57,816 nt of DNA from Deltaproteobacteria bacterium (GTDB taxonomy: Bacteria > Desulfobacterota > Binatia > UTPRO1), in the NCBI GenBank assembly GCA_020848745.1, contig JADLHM010000003.1, positions 1 through 57,816 on the forward strand, in the 5' to 3' direction. How positions within the stretch are numbered: position 1 is the first letter of the stretch; every line of letters begins with the position of its first letter. Both the position numbers and the translations under genes were made by a program. Positions 35,201 to 41,460 of the stretch are shown piece by piece. Below the pieces are notes generated by a model that was given only the letters and a program-made list of their open reading frames with translations, was not told the DNA's origin and ran no database searches.

Positions 35201-35516
35201 CGGCGCACCGGCCGTCCTGCCCGCCGTCCCGGCGTTCGCGGGCTTGCAGCCGTTCGACTTCGCCGCCGTGCGCACCGAAACGCACAAGCTCATGACCGGC
35301 TTCTTCGACGCCCCGGCCGAGCGCGTGTTCGACCTGCGCGTCGACGCAGGCGAGCGCCACGACGTCGCGTCGCGCGAGCGGGCAACCGCCGACGCGCTCA
35401 GGAGCATGCTCGCGACCTGGCGGCGCGGCGCCGCCGACGCGGCGCGCGCTGCCGAGGCGTCGGCGATGAGCGCGGAGCACGAGGCCGCGCTCCGCGCGCT
35501 CGGCTACGTCGAGTAG
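32247..35516 (+). CDS. Fusion of GT39-like membrane glycosyltransferase and sulfatase-type hydrolase/transferase
   Basis: 1089 residues. Residues ~1-420 are a GT-C glycosyltransferase: 'FDDAFWYHATATTLANGGG' (~46), 'WPPGYPLVLALGYRL' (~71) and about ten helices. Residues ~450-640 hold five or so further helices. From ~650 a sulfatase-superfamily domain follows: 'APNVVLVSIDTLRPDHLGCYG' has the first metal Asp, 'SPTSWTLPAHVSLLTALPP' replaces the Cys/Ser formylglycine site with a Ser/Thr loop, and 'VIVTSDHGEEFFEHGRKG' gives later metal ligands. The absence of C-x-P-x-R suggests a phosphoethanolamine/phosphoglycerol-type enzyme rather than a true sulfatase. The earlier open frame to 31596 is antisense to other genes. 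Confidence 0.85.
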   Translation: MPALCARTVDARPALAIALLAFGIRLAWGLAAGVTPGAAFDDAFWYHATATTLANGGGYTSPLTGQPTAAWPPGYPLVLALGYRLAGPAPATAIVLNAFFGGLTCLFVAGLGGRLGGSRVGLVAAALLAAYPGHVFFAALVLSETLFTCLVCGLLLAAVAWLAGAGGTRPLRWVAWGLGVGATTLVRAESVVLVLVPAASLAAAGERRAAARVFAAALAGTLLALAPWTARNARVFGAFVPTSTGFGRTLWIGHNPDATGGMTQTIQDAMARAIETAGVSPATPAGELAVDRLLRTQAIAFALAHPGRELALTPRRAAHLFRGDHVWQAWYGPGTPRIAPSAEARRLLGVGSNVAYAALGVLAVAGWFLRARETRSAWRPVTAFVVVWIALFTAIYGDPRFHHVLIPIACLLAANGLLAAVRPVRARSERRDALPSATGRGPATTLFACSGAAAVIVALANVASLALARDVARIRDLRPLAALRVALDAIDVPFLARLPTLVHAPFDLHGAPALATFTALALLTYLACGWAVATLVAPAVVPLARRAAGAPRRTPRGLPTAVLAAPLVPIAAHRLGLWTDADGRLVAAASLALTVAAWLAIRPFASDAGARRLVAACRGVTLAGVAWALVGTPFAVRAARPHDARPAAPSGAPNVVLVSIDTLRPDHLGCYGYARDTSPTIDALAAAGARFTTVVSPTSWTLPAHVSLLTALPPEIHGVSEDRFRLGPSVVTLAQVLQRQGYATAGFVSGPYLDAGYGFARGFDHYDDYSAVRVAAAKTHSGHTSPALYAAVTGWLADRKAAAPARPFFVFLHMWDAHYDFNPPPPYDTLFDPGYRGRVTGDDFETGTQVHSGMDPRDLAHVVALYDGEIRFTDEWLGRILAEVERAAPRGDTLVIVTSDHGEEFFEHGRKGHHKALFDESIRVPLVVRYPPRVAAGTTVDAQVRLVDVAPTLLALAGLPTPPGFGAGALAADYAGRDVSPLLARGAPAVLPAVPAFAGLQPFDFAAVRTETHKLMTGFFDAPAERVFDLRVDAGERHDVASRERATADALRSMLATWRRGAADAARAAEASAMSAEHEAALRALGYVE

Positions 35517-35526
35517 CGCGACGTCG

Positions 35527-36630
35527 TCAGCGCGCCGCCGCGTCGAGCACGGGCGCGAGCTCGCGGCGGAGCGCCTCGGCGACGAACCGATTGCCGGCCG
35601 CCGTGTAGTGACCGGCCGCCGCGTAGAACCGCACGACGCCCTCCGGAAAGAAGAGAGCGTCCTGCTCGGCGGCGGGCAACCGCCGGCAGGTGGGCGAGAG
35701 ATCGACGATCCGGAACCCCGCGGCCGCCGCGCGCGGACCGATCGTCGGCCACCACGCGAGGCCGCTCGGCGCCGCCACCGGCAACCGGCAGTCGAAGGCC
35801 GTCGGCAGGTAGACGAGGACGAGCGTACCGCCGCGCTTCTCCGCCGTCGCGCGCAGCTCCGCGAAGACCGCGAGCGCGGCGTCGACGACGCGGTCGCGCT
35901 CCGCCGGATCGACCGCCGGTGGCGCGGTCTGCGGGGAGAGGCGGCGGCCGATGCGATCCACGAGCTCGTAGGTCTTCGTCCGCTTCACGATCTCGCGGAC
36001 GCGCACGGTCGGCATCCAGAACGGACGCCGCCACGCCGGCACGTGCTCGACGACGAGCGCGCCGTCGCGCACGGCGAGCGTCGGCTTGCCGTAGTCGCCG
36101 AGGAAGCGGGTGCTTCGCATACGCTCGAAATCGGCGTCGATGAACGCGAAGAGGTGCACGGCCGGCGCGAGTGCGGCGCCGTCGCGGCGATACCAGAGGA
36201 AAGCCTGGTCGACGCCGTACCCGCCCTGCCCCATGTTCACCGTCTCGAGCCGCGGGTCGAGCGACGCGAGGAGCGCGCACCAGGTCGCGTCGTCGGCGAC
36301 GCCCGGACCGAGCGTGAAGGAATCGCCGCTGCAGACCACACGCGTCTTGCCGGGCGGCGGCGCGGGCGCCGGGTCCACGCGGCCGCGGAATCCGTGCGTG
36401 TTCGTGTGGAAGCCGACGCCCGGACCGTACAGGTCGGGCAGCGCGACGTTCGGAACGCTCGCCCAGCCGAGCGCGGGGTCGTAGCGCGCGAAGCGGTCGA
36501 GCGCGACGTGTCCGCTCGACCCGAAGAAGAGGCCGGCCGAGATCGCGAGGCTCGCGAGCCCTTCGACGAGGGCCACGGCGGCGAGCGCCGCCACGAACGC
36601 GACGACGACGACCAGGAGACGCTGGACCAT
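35527..36630 (-). CDS. Secreted or membrane-anchored SGNH hydrolase-like protein
   Basis: 367 residues. N-terminal hydrophobic segment (~3-35) then 'YDPALGWASVPNVALPD' and 'GFHTNTHGFRG', blocks common in SGNH proteins of glycan loci. Block I 'VVCSGDSFTLGPGV' (~98-111) has the Ser nucleophile; the C-terminal 'GHYTAAGNRFVAEAL' (~336) supplies the His. The sequence 'VNMGQGGYGVDQAFLWYRR' matches block II. Likely esterase or acyltransferase on a surface polymer. It is convergent with the GT39-sulfatase gene, with stops only 10 bases apart. Confidence 0.8.
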   Translation of the reverse strand: MVQRLLVVVVAFVAALAAVALVEGLASLAISAGLFFGSSGHVALDRFARYDPALGWASVPNVALPDLYGPGVGFHTNTHGFRGRVDPAPAPPPGKTRVVCSGDSFTLGPGVADDATWCALLASLDPRLETVNMGQGGYGVDQAFLWYRRDGAALAPAVHLFAFIDADFERMRSTRFLGDYGKPTLAVRDGALVVEHVPAWRRPFWMPTVRVREIVKRTKTYELVDRIGRRLSPQTAPPAVDPAERDRVVDAALAVFAELRATAEKRGGTLVLVYLPTAFDCRLPVAAPSGLAWWPTIGPRAAAAGFRIVDLSPTCRRLPAAEQDALFFPEGVVRFYAAAGHYTAAGNRFVAEALRRELAPVLDAAAR

Positions 36631-36639
36631 CGGAGCGGG

Positions 36640-38199
36640 CTAGGAGCGCGGCGGCGCGCCGCGGCCGCCCGGCGCCGCGGCGGCGAGCGCGTAGCGGGCG
36701 AGCAAGCGCACGCCGAAACCCACCCCGCCGCGCGGCGCGTTCGGGATGTCGCGGTCCGTGAATCCGACGCCGGCGATGTCGAGGTGCGCCCACGGCAGCG
36801 CGCCCACGAACTCCCGCAGGAAGAGCCCGGCGTGGATCGCGCCGCCGTGGCCGGCCTCGGCGACGTTGGCGAGATCGGCGACCGCGCTCTCGAGATCCGC
36901 TAGGTAGTCGGCGACGAGCGGCAGCTCCCAGAGCCGCTCGCCGCCCTCAGCGCCGGCGGCGATCAGCGCCGCCACGAGCGCGCGATCGTTCCCCATGATG
37001 CCGGCGATGCGGTTGCCGAGCGCGCTCCGCACGGCGCCCGTCAGCGTGGCGACGTCGACGATCGCGTCGGGCCGGTCGCCGGCGGCGATCGCCAGCGCGT
37101 CGGCGAGCACGAGCCGGCCCTCGGCGTCGGTGTTCAGCACCTCGACGGTCTTGCCGGCCGGAGTCCGCAGCACGTCGCCGGGCTTGAGCGCGGAGCCCCC
37201 CGGCATGTTCTCGCTCGCCGGCACGTAGGCGCGCACCTCGATCGCGGGCTTCAGCGCCGCGATGGCGAGCATCGCGCCGAGCACCGCCGCGCCGCCCGCC
37301 ATGTCGCGCTTCATGTGCTCCATGCCGTCCGGGCGCTTCAACGAAAGCCCGCCGCTGTCGAAGGTGATGCCCTTGCCGACGAAGGCGAGGCGGCGCGACG
37401 GCGGCGGCGCGGCGGCGGGCGACGGCGCCGCGGCCTTGTCCGCGCCCGGCGGCCGATAGACCACGCGGACGAAACGCGGCTCCTCGGCGCTCCCGCGCGC
37501 GACCCCGAGGAGCGCGCCCATGCCGAGCTTGCGGATGCCGGCCGGCCCGTCGACTCGCACCTCCAGCCCGGCGCTTCGCAGAACGCGCTCCGCGTCCGCC
37601 GCGAACGCGGCCGGCGTCATCACCGCCGCCGGCTCGTTGATCCAGTCGCGCGCCTGGTTGGTGGCGCCGGCGAGGATCTCGCCGGCGCGGACCGCGCGCC
37701 GGAGCGCCGGGTCGCGCGGTCCGACGAGCCCCGCGAGGGTGAGCGTCGCGAGCTCGACCCGATCGCGGTCGTGCCTGTAGCGCGTGAAGCCGTAGCCGGT
37801 GAGGAGCGCGCCCTCGACGAACGCCGCCAACGTCTCGGGACGCTCGAGCGGGAGCCGCGTCGGCTCCGCGAGGAACCCCACGGCGACCGTGCGCGCTCGC
37901 GCCTCGCGCCCCCGCGCGACGGTCTGGTCGCCGGCGCGCCGGTAGGCGTCGGCGAGATTCGTCTGCGTGCTCGCGCCGACACCGACGATCGCGAGCGGCT
38001 TCGCGCTCCGTCCGACCGTCCGGAGCAACGCCGACGTCCCCTCCGCGCCCGTGAAGCGCTGGCGCTCGAGCATCCGCACCACGGCCGGACCGGCCGCCTT
38101 GGCGGAGCGCAGACGGGCGAGCGTGTCGCTCGCGACGACGAGCACGACGAGGTCCGCGTCGACGCGCTCGGGTGCCGCCTCGCCGAGTCGGATCTTCAC
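36640..38199 (-). CDS. pepA: Leucyl aminopeptidase (M17 family)
   Basis: 519 residues from GTG 38199. It has both conserved M17 blocks: 'GKGITFDSGGLSLK' (~276-289) with the catalytic Lys and metal Asp, and the signature 'NTDAEGRLVLADAL' (~354-367). The N-terminal macro-like domain (~1-175) precedes 'ARDWINEPAAVMTPAAFA'. A Pro/Ala-rich insert of ~20 residues lies just before the first metal block. The enzyme releases N-terminal residues from peptides in the cytoplasm using two metal ions. Its start overlaps the stop of a small cytochrome gene (GTGA), an unusual partner. Confidence 0.95.
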   Translation of the reverse strand: MKIRLGEAAPERVDADLVVLVVASDTLARLRSAKAAGPAVVRMLERQRFTGAEGTSALLRTVGRSAKPLAIVGVGASTQTNLADAYRRAGDQTVARGREARARTVAVGFLAEPTRLPLERPETLAAFVEGALLTGYGFTRYRHDRDRVELATLTLAGLVGPRDPALRRAVRAGEILAGATNQARDWINEPAAVMTPAAFAADAERVLRSAGLEVRVDGPAGIRKLGMGALLGVARGSAEEPRFVRVVYRPPGADKAAAPSPAAAPPPSRRLAFVGKGITFDSGGLSLKRPDGMEHMKRDMAGGAAVLGAMLAIAALKPAIEVRAYVPASENMPGGSALKPGDVLRTPAGKTVEVLNTDAEGRLVLADALAIAAGDRPDAIVDVATLTGAVRSALGNRIAGIMGNDRALVAALIAAGAEGGERLWELPLVADYLADLESAVADLANVAEAGHGGAIHAGLFLREFVGALPWAHLDIAGVGFTDRDIPNAPRGGVGFGVRLLARYALAAAAPGGRGAPPRS

Positions 38200-38489
38200 G
38201 AGGGCCCCCCCGCGTCGGTGGCATGCGCCCGCAGATACGAGAGCAGCACCGCTTCCTCGTCCTCGGTGAGCGGCTCCGCCCCCCGGCGACGCATCGTCTC
38301 CCGCATCTTCCGCACCTGGATCTCCCACATCGCGGCCGTCAGCGACCTCGGCTCGTGCAACGGATGACACGTCCCGCAGCGGGCCTGGTAGAGCCGCGCG
38401 CCCGGCGAGTCGGCGTCGGGGAGCGCGCGCACGCAGCCGGCCGCCACCGCCATCGAGCCGAGCACCACCAACCGACGCGCCCTCCGCAT
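38196..38489 (-). CDS. Small c-type cytochrome-like lipoprotein
   Basis: 97 residues. N-terminal signal with a lipobox-like 'VAAGC' (Cys 19), then a single haem-binding site 'CGTCH' (Cys38, Cys41, His42). Then comes a helix 'VRKMRETMRRRG' with candidate Met ligands and 'LTEDEEAVLLSYLRAHA'. The layout is a minimal single-haem cytochrome c domain, probably periplasmic and lipid-anchored. It is shorter than most family members. A TTGTCA-17-TAGCCG promoter candidate lies directly upstream. Confidence 0.78.
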   Translation of the reverse strand: MRRARRLVVLGSMAVAAGCVRALPDADSPGARLYQARCGTCHPLHEPRSLTAAMWEIQVRKMRETMRRRGAEPLTEDEEAVLLSYLRAHATDAGGPS

Positions 38490-38496
38490 CGCGGAC

Positions 38497-38525
38497 CGGC
38501 TATCCGGATCGGTGTGCGTTGACAA
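38497..38525 (-). promoter_or_regulatory. Candidate sigma70-type promoter of the cytochrome-pepA pair
   Basis: Reading the minus strand: TTGTCA (38525-38520), exactly 17 bases, then TAGCCG (38502-38497), 7 bases before the ATG codon at 38489. The -35 matches the consensus at 5 of 6 positions, the -10 at only 2 (T1 and A2). The leader would be nearly absent. Confidence 0.4.
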
Positions 38526-38545
38526 GCTTGCGCCGCCCGCGGGAG

Positions 38546-39034
38546 TCAGATCGCGGCGCGACAGTAGGCTGCCTGCCCCGGGGCCTCGCTGACGCCGACC
38601 TCGATCTCGGTGAGCCCCCGCATCGCGTGCGGGTCGAGTCCCTCGCGCAGACGCGCGAGCACGTACGCGGCGAGCTCCTCCGCCGACGCGTGGACGATCG
38701 GGAGCAGCGCGCAGTCGGTCGCCGGGAAGAGGAATCGCGCCCCGTCCTCGTAGGTCAGCGCGACGCTCGGCCCCTCGTGCGCCACGGTCAGGCAGTCGCT
38801 GCGTACCGGCACCAGCACGCGCTCGTCGAGCTCCTCGCACACGGCCCGGGTCACGCGCTTCACGATGCCGAAGTCGAGTACGTAGCCGTCCGCGCCGACG
38901 GTGCCGGAGATCGCGACCGATACCTGGTAGTTGTGCCCGTGGAGCGGCTCGCGAAAGCCCTTGTACGCGATGAAATGCGCGGCGGAGAACTTGAGATAGT
39001 CCTTCTGCACGACGACGCGATAGCCTGCCCTCAC
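38546..39034 (-). CDS. 6-pyruvoyl-tetrahydropterin synthase family protein, PTPS-III-like
   Basis: 162 residues from GTG 39034. Zinc ligands are His20 ('FSAAHFIAYKG'), His32 and His34 ('EPLHGHNYQVSV'). The late acidic block 'LTEIEVGVSEAPGQAAYC' is the pterin-binding Glu region. The Cys found four residues before HGH in QueD/PTPS is absent; instead there is Glu at E-x-x-HGH. From established work this E-x2-HGH form marks PTPS-III, which can replace FolB in folate synthesis. It could otherwise be a queuosine QueD paralog. Coupled to the HAD gene upstream by GTGA. Confidence 0.85.
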   Translation of the reverse strand: MRAGYRVVVQKDYLKFSAAHFIAYKGFREPLHGHNYQVSVAISGTVGADGYVLDFGIVKRVTRAVCEELDERVLVPVRSDCLTVAHEGPSVALTYEDGARFLFPATDCALLPIVHASAEELAAYVLARLREGLDPHAMRGLTEIEVGVSEAPGQAAYCRAAI

Positions 39035-39747
39035 GCGGTCTCCTTTCGTTCGGCGAGCGCCGCGAGCGCGGCGTGGATCGCGGCGCCGTCGCTCCAGTCG
39101 GCGAATACGGCCGCCGGCCGGAGCGCCGCGAGCTCCGCGAGCGGCGTGCGTCCGGTCGCGACCAGCACCGCCGGCATCCCGTTCGCCGCGGCCGCGGCGT
39201 GGTCGAGCGGCGTGTCGCCGAGGATGACGCAGTCCGCGCGCCGCACCGCCCGCCCGCTGTGCGCGCGGAAGCGCTCGCGCGCCACGTCGGGCAGGGCGGC
39301 GCGCAGCGCGTGGTCGCTCCCGAAGGCGCCGACCGCGAAGAAGTCGGCGAGCCCGGCCGCGCGCAGCTTCAGCTCCGCCGCGCCGGCGAGGTTGCCGGTG
39401 AGGACCGCGCTCGCGAAGCGCGGGTCGGCGGCGACCGCTTCGAGCAGCGTGCGCGCGCCCGCCACGGGCTCGACCGTCGTCGCGCCGTCCGCGATCGCCT
39501 CGGCGAGCCGCGCGCCGAGCGCGCGCTCCATCGCCGCGAGCGCGGCCGCGTCGACCTCGGGCGCGGTCCCCGTCATCGCGAGCAGCTCGGCGACGATCGC
39601 CGGGTCCGTCTTGCCGTCGGGGCGCATCGCGCCGATCGACACGTCGACACCGAAGACGTCGCGCATCGCCAGGTCGAACGGGATCCGTCCGGGCGTGTGA
39701 CGCGCGTCCAGGATGGTTCCGTCGAGATCGAAGAGCAGGAGCTTCAC
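39031..39747 (-). CDS. HAD-superfamily phosphatase
   Basis: 238 residues from GTG 39747. Motif I 'LLFDLDGTILDARH' (~4-17), a helical C1 cap, motif II 'SAVLTGNLAGAAELKLRAAG' (~120), and motif IV 'CVILGDTPLDHAAAAANG' (~175). It matches the phosphoglycolate-phosphatase/Gph group. Coupling to the PTPS-like gene raises the idea that it dephosphorylates a pterin precursor such as dihydroneopterin phosphates; this is inference. Earlier in-frame starts to 39810 exist but run into a strong palindrome. Confidence 0.85.
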   Translation of the reverse strand: MKLLLFDLDGTILDARHTPGRIPFDLAMRDVFGVDVSIGAMRPDGKTDPAIVAELLAMTGTAPEVDAAALAAMERALGARLAEAIADGATTVEPVAGARTLLEAVAADPRFASAVLTGNLAGAAELKLRAAGLADFFAVGAFGSDHALRAALPDVARERFRAHSGRAVRRADCVILGDTPLDHAAAAANGMPAVLVATGRTPLAELAALRPAAVFADWSDGAAIHAALAALAERKETA

Positions 39748-39779
39748 GACACCGCCTTGCGGACGTGCACCGTGAAAGG

Positions 39780-39813
39780 CTAGTGCACCGCCATCGAGAT
39801 GGCGATGCACTAG
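39780..39813. promoter_or_regulatory. Strong palindrome in the divergent HAD/esterase intergenic region
   Basis: A 15-base stem with one C-A mismatch (39780-39794 with 39799-39813) closes on the tetraloop CGAG. It lies midway between divergent genes, 38 bases before the esterase start, so it could be an operator or a leader hairpin. There is no T-run. Confidence 0.5.
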
Positions 39814-39851
39814 CAGAGGCCGTCCGCGTCACCAACGTCAGGAGAGCATTC

Positions 39852-40523
39852 GTGGATCTCGCGCACACGCTGTACGAGCCGGAGGGCGACGGCCCGCACC
39901 CGACGATCGTCGCCCTCCACGGATGGGGCGCCGGCGCTTTCGACCTGATGGGGCTCGCGCCGTACCTCGGCGGCGGCCGCTTCCAGGTGATCTGTCCGCA
40001 GGGGCCCCTCGAGGTGCCGCTCGGCACGACGGGGGCCGTCGGCTTCGGATGGTTCCCGCTGAGCGCGGTGCAGCCCGCGATCGAGGGCCCGATCGAGGAC
40101 GCGACCGCGCGCCTCGAACGATTCCTCGAGACCGCGCTCGCGCGCTACGCGGTCGACCGGCGCAAGCTCGTGCTCCTCGGTTTCAGCCAGGGCGGCGTGC
40201 TCGCGTACCGTCTGGCGCTCGCGGCGCCGCGGCGCTTCGCGGGACTCGCGGCGTTGAGCTCGTGGCTCCCGCCGCAGATGGTCGCGACCCTGCCCGACGT
40301 CGACGGCCGCGACGAGCTCCCGACCCTCGTCCAACACGGCACCGCCGACGAGATCATCGCCGTCGCACGCGCCCAGCAGTCGCTCGAGGCGCTGCGCGCG
40401 CTGCGCGTACCGGCCGTCTACCGCGAGTACGACGGCATGGGGCACGAGATCAGCGCCGAGAGCCTCGCCGACCTGTCGCAGTGGCTCGAGGACAAGGTGC
40501 GCTCGCCGATCATCCTGGCGTGA
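39852..40523 (+). CDS. Alpha/beta hydrolase, phospholipase/carboxylesterase family
   Basis: 223 residues from GTG 39852, chosen because AGGAG (39840-39844) stands 7 bases upstream. Oxyanion block 'IVALHGWGAGAFDLMG' (~18-33), nucleophile elbow 'LLGFSQGGVLAYRLAL' (~107-122), Asp in 'LVQHGTADEIIAVARA' (~161), His in 'EYDGMGHEISAESL' (~200). This is the YpfH/acyl-protein thioesterase-like group: small cytoplasmic esterases with wide substrate range. The next ORF starts 7 bases after its stop. Confidence 0.9.
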   Translation: MDLAHTLYEPEGDGPHPTIVALHGWGAGAFDLMGLAPYLGGGRFQVICPQGPLEVPLGTTGAVGFGWFPLSAVQPAIEGPIEDATARLERFLETALARYAVDRRKLVLLGFSQGGVLAYRLALAAPRRFAGLAALSSWLPPQMVATLPDVDGRDELPTLVQHGTADEIIAVARAQQSLEALRALRVPAVYREYDGMGHEISAESLADLSQWLEDKVRSPIILA

Positions 40524-40530
40524 GCCCCGC

Positions 40531-40809
40531 GTGACGACGCGCCGCGAGCTCGCGGGCCCCTCGCATCTGCACGGCTCCGAGATCATCCGCCGGCGGCTCG
40601 TCGAGTGGTACGTCGCGCAAGGACGCGAGCCGCCGGCCGCGCTCGCGAAGGTCGCCGACCTGGCCTTCGCCCTCCTCCGCCAGGGCGCGGTGAGCGTATG
40701 GCGCCACGCCGACGGCAGCCTGCGCTGCCGCCTCGTGAGCGCCGGCAGCCGCGACCCGAACGAAGAGCGTCTCGCGACGTTCCGTCCGCCGCGCGCAGCA
40801 GGTTGCTGA
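40531..40809 (+). CDS. Hypothetical small protein whose end is supplied by a repeat element
   Basis: 92 residues from a GTG. Basic and helical: 'GSEIIRRRLVEWYVAQGR', 'ALAKVADLAFALLRQGAVSV', 'WRHADGSLRCRLVS'. It follows the esterase by 7 bases and probably shares its transcript. The last few codons and the stop (40807-40809) fall inside the palindromic repeat that starts at 40797, so the native C-terminus may have been replaced. No known family recognised. Confidence 0.55.
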   Translation: MTTRRELAGPSHLHGSEIIRRRLVEWYVAQGREPPAALAKVADLAFALLRQGAVSVWRHADGSLRCRLVSAGSRDPNEERLATFRPPRAAGC

Positions 40810-40922
40810 AAAAGGGCCATCTGCGTCGTTGCTCGGTCGCTCGCTTGTGCGGCGTAGCTTCCGCTACGCCTCCGCGCTCACTTCCTCGCGCCTAGCAGCT
40901 GACCCTTTTTGAGCAACCTGCT
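40797..40922. repeat. Palindromic repeat element, full-length copy (126 bp)
   Basis: Terminal 20-base inverted repeats (40797-40816 and 40903-40922) match at 19 of 20 positions, each with an A5/T5 run next to GGG/CCC. The inside contains a second palindrome (GCGTAGC...GCTACGC). A shortened inverted copy is at 41125-41189. No coding potential. With the 41125 copy it flanks a central 200 bp and lies between two convergent genes, so it may also end transcription from both sides. Confidence 0.8.
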
Positions 40923-41124
40923 GGGGCTACCACGTGCGCTCGGTGGGGCTTCGCTTCGCTCGCCCTTCATCTCACAAAGGATCTCGCCTTCGTCGAAACG
41001 TGATCGGTGGGGCTTCGCTTCGCTCGCCCTTCATCTCACAAAGGATCTCGCCTTCGTCGAAACGTGAGATGGATGAGCGGCGCGGAGCGAAGCGGCGCTC
41101 ACACCACCGCACGTGGTACCCCCC
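40923..41124. repeat. Centre of the repeat island: 64-bp tandem repeat and inner inverted repeat
   Basis: A 64-base unit occurs twice in tandem (40941-41004 and 41005-41068) with only the last base differing. Inner inverted arms (40923-40938 and 41108-41122, around TACCACGTGCG) frame it. The right side (41075-41106) also partly complements the tandem unit's start. No convincing reading frame or promoter. The near-identity of the units indicates recent amplification. Confidence 0.8.
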
Positions 41125-41189
41125 GCAGGTTGCTCAAAAAGGGGCAGCTGCTCGGCGACGACGCAGATGGCCCTTTTTCAGCAACCTGC
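41125..41189. repeat. Palindromic repeat element, shortened inverted copy (65 bp)
   Basis: Its reverse complement matches the first ~30 and last ~25 bases of the 40797-40922 element, with the middle ~60 bases missing. Arms are 41125-41143 and 41171-41189 (18 of 19 positions). It ends one base before the stop codon of the convergent gene at 41191, so its stem would form just after that gene. Confidence 0.8.
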
Positions 41190-41190
41190 G

Positions 41191-41451
41191 TCAGCGGCTC
41201 GCGAGAGCGAAGATGGGATACGGGTCGGTGCTGCGGACCGTCACCGGCCGGCCGGGATGGCGGAGGATCACGCGCGCTTCCGCGAGGGTGATCGGACGCC
41301 CGAAGAGGCAGTGGCGCTGGCGGCCCTCGCCCTGGGTGTTCGCCCACGCCATGAGCTCCTCGGGCGACGGACGGTGGCCGAGGGCGACCGCGCATTGGCG
41401 GACGACGAAGCCAAGCATGATCTTCGGCGGCGCGGTCTTCGCGGTCGGCAT
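41191..41451 (-). CDS. Hypothetical small protein after the ArnT-like gene
   Basis: 86 residues: 'IMLGFVVRQCAVALGHRP', 'SPEELMAWANTQGEGRQRHC', 'LFGRPITLAEARVILRHPG'. Compact, soluble, with two Cys and several His but no known motif. It starts 9 bases after the ArnT-like stop, so co-transcription is likely. Its stop abuts the repeat island. Coding-like composition and clean spacing support it; function unknown. Confidence 0.6.
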   Translation of the reverse strand: MPTAKTAPPKIMLGFVVRQCAVALGHRPSPEELMAWANTQGEGRQRHCLFGRPITLAEARVILRHPGRPVTVRSTDPYPIFALASR

Positions 41452-41460
41452 GGTCGATGG

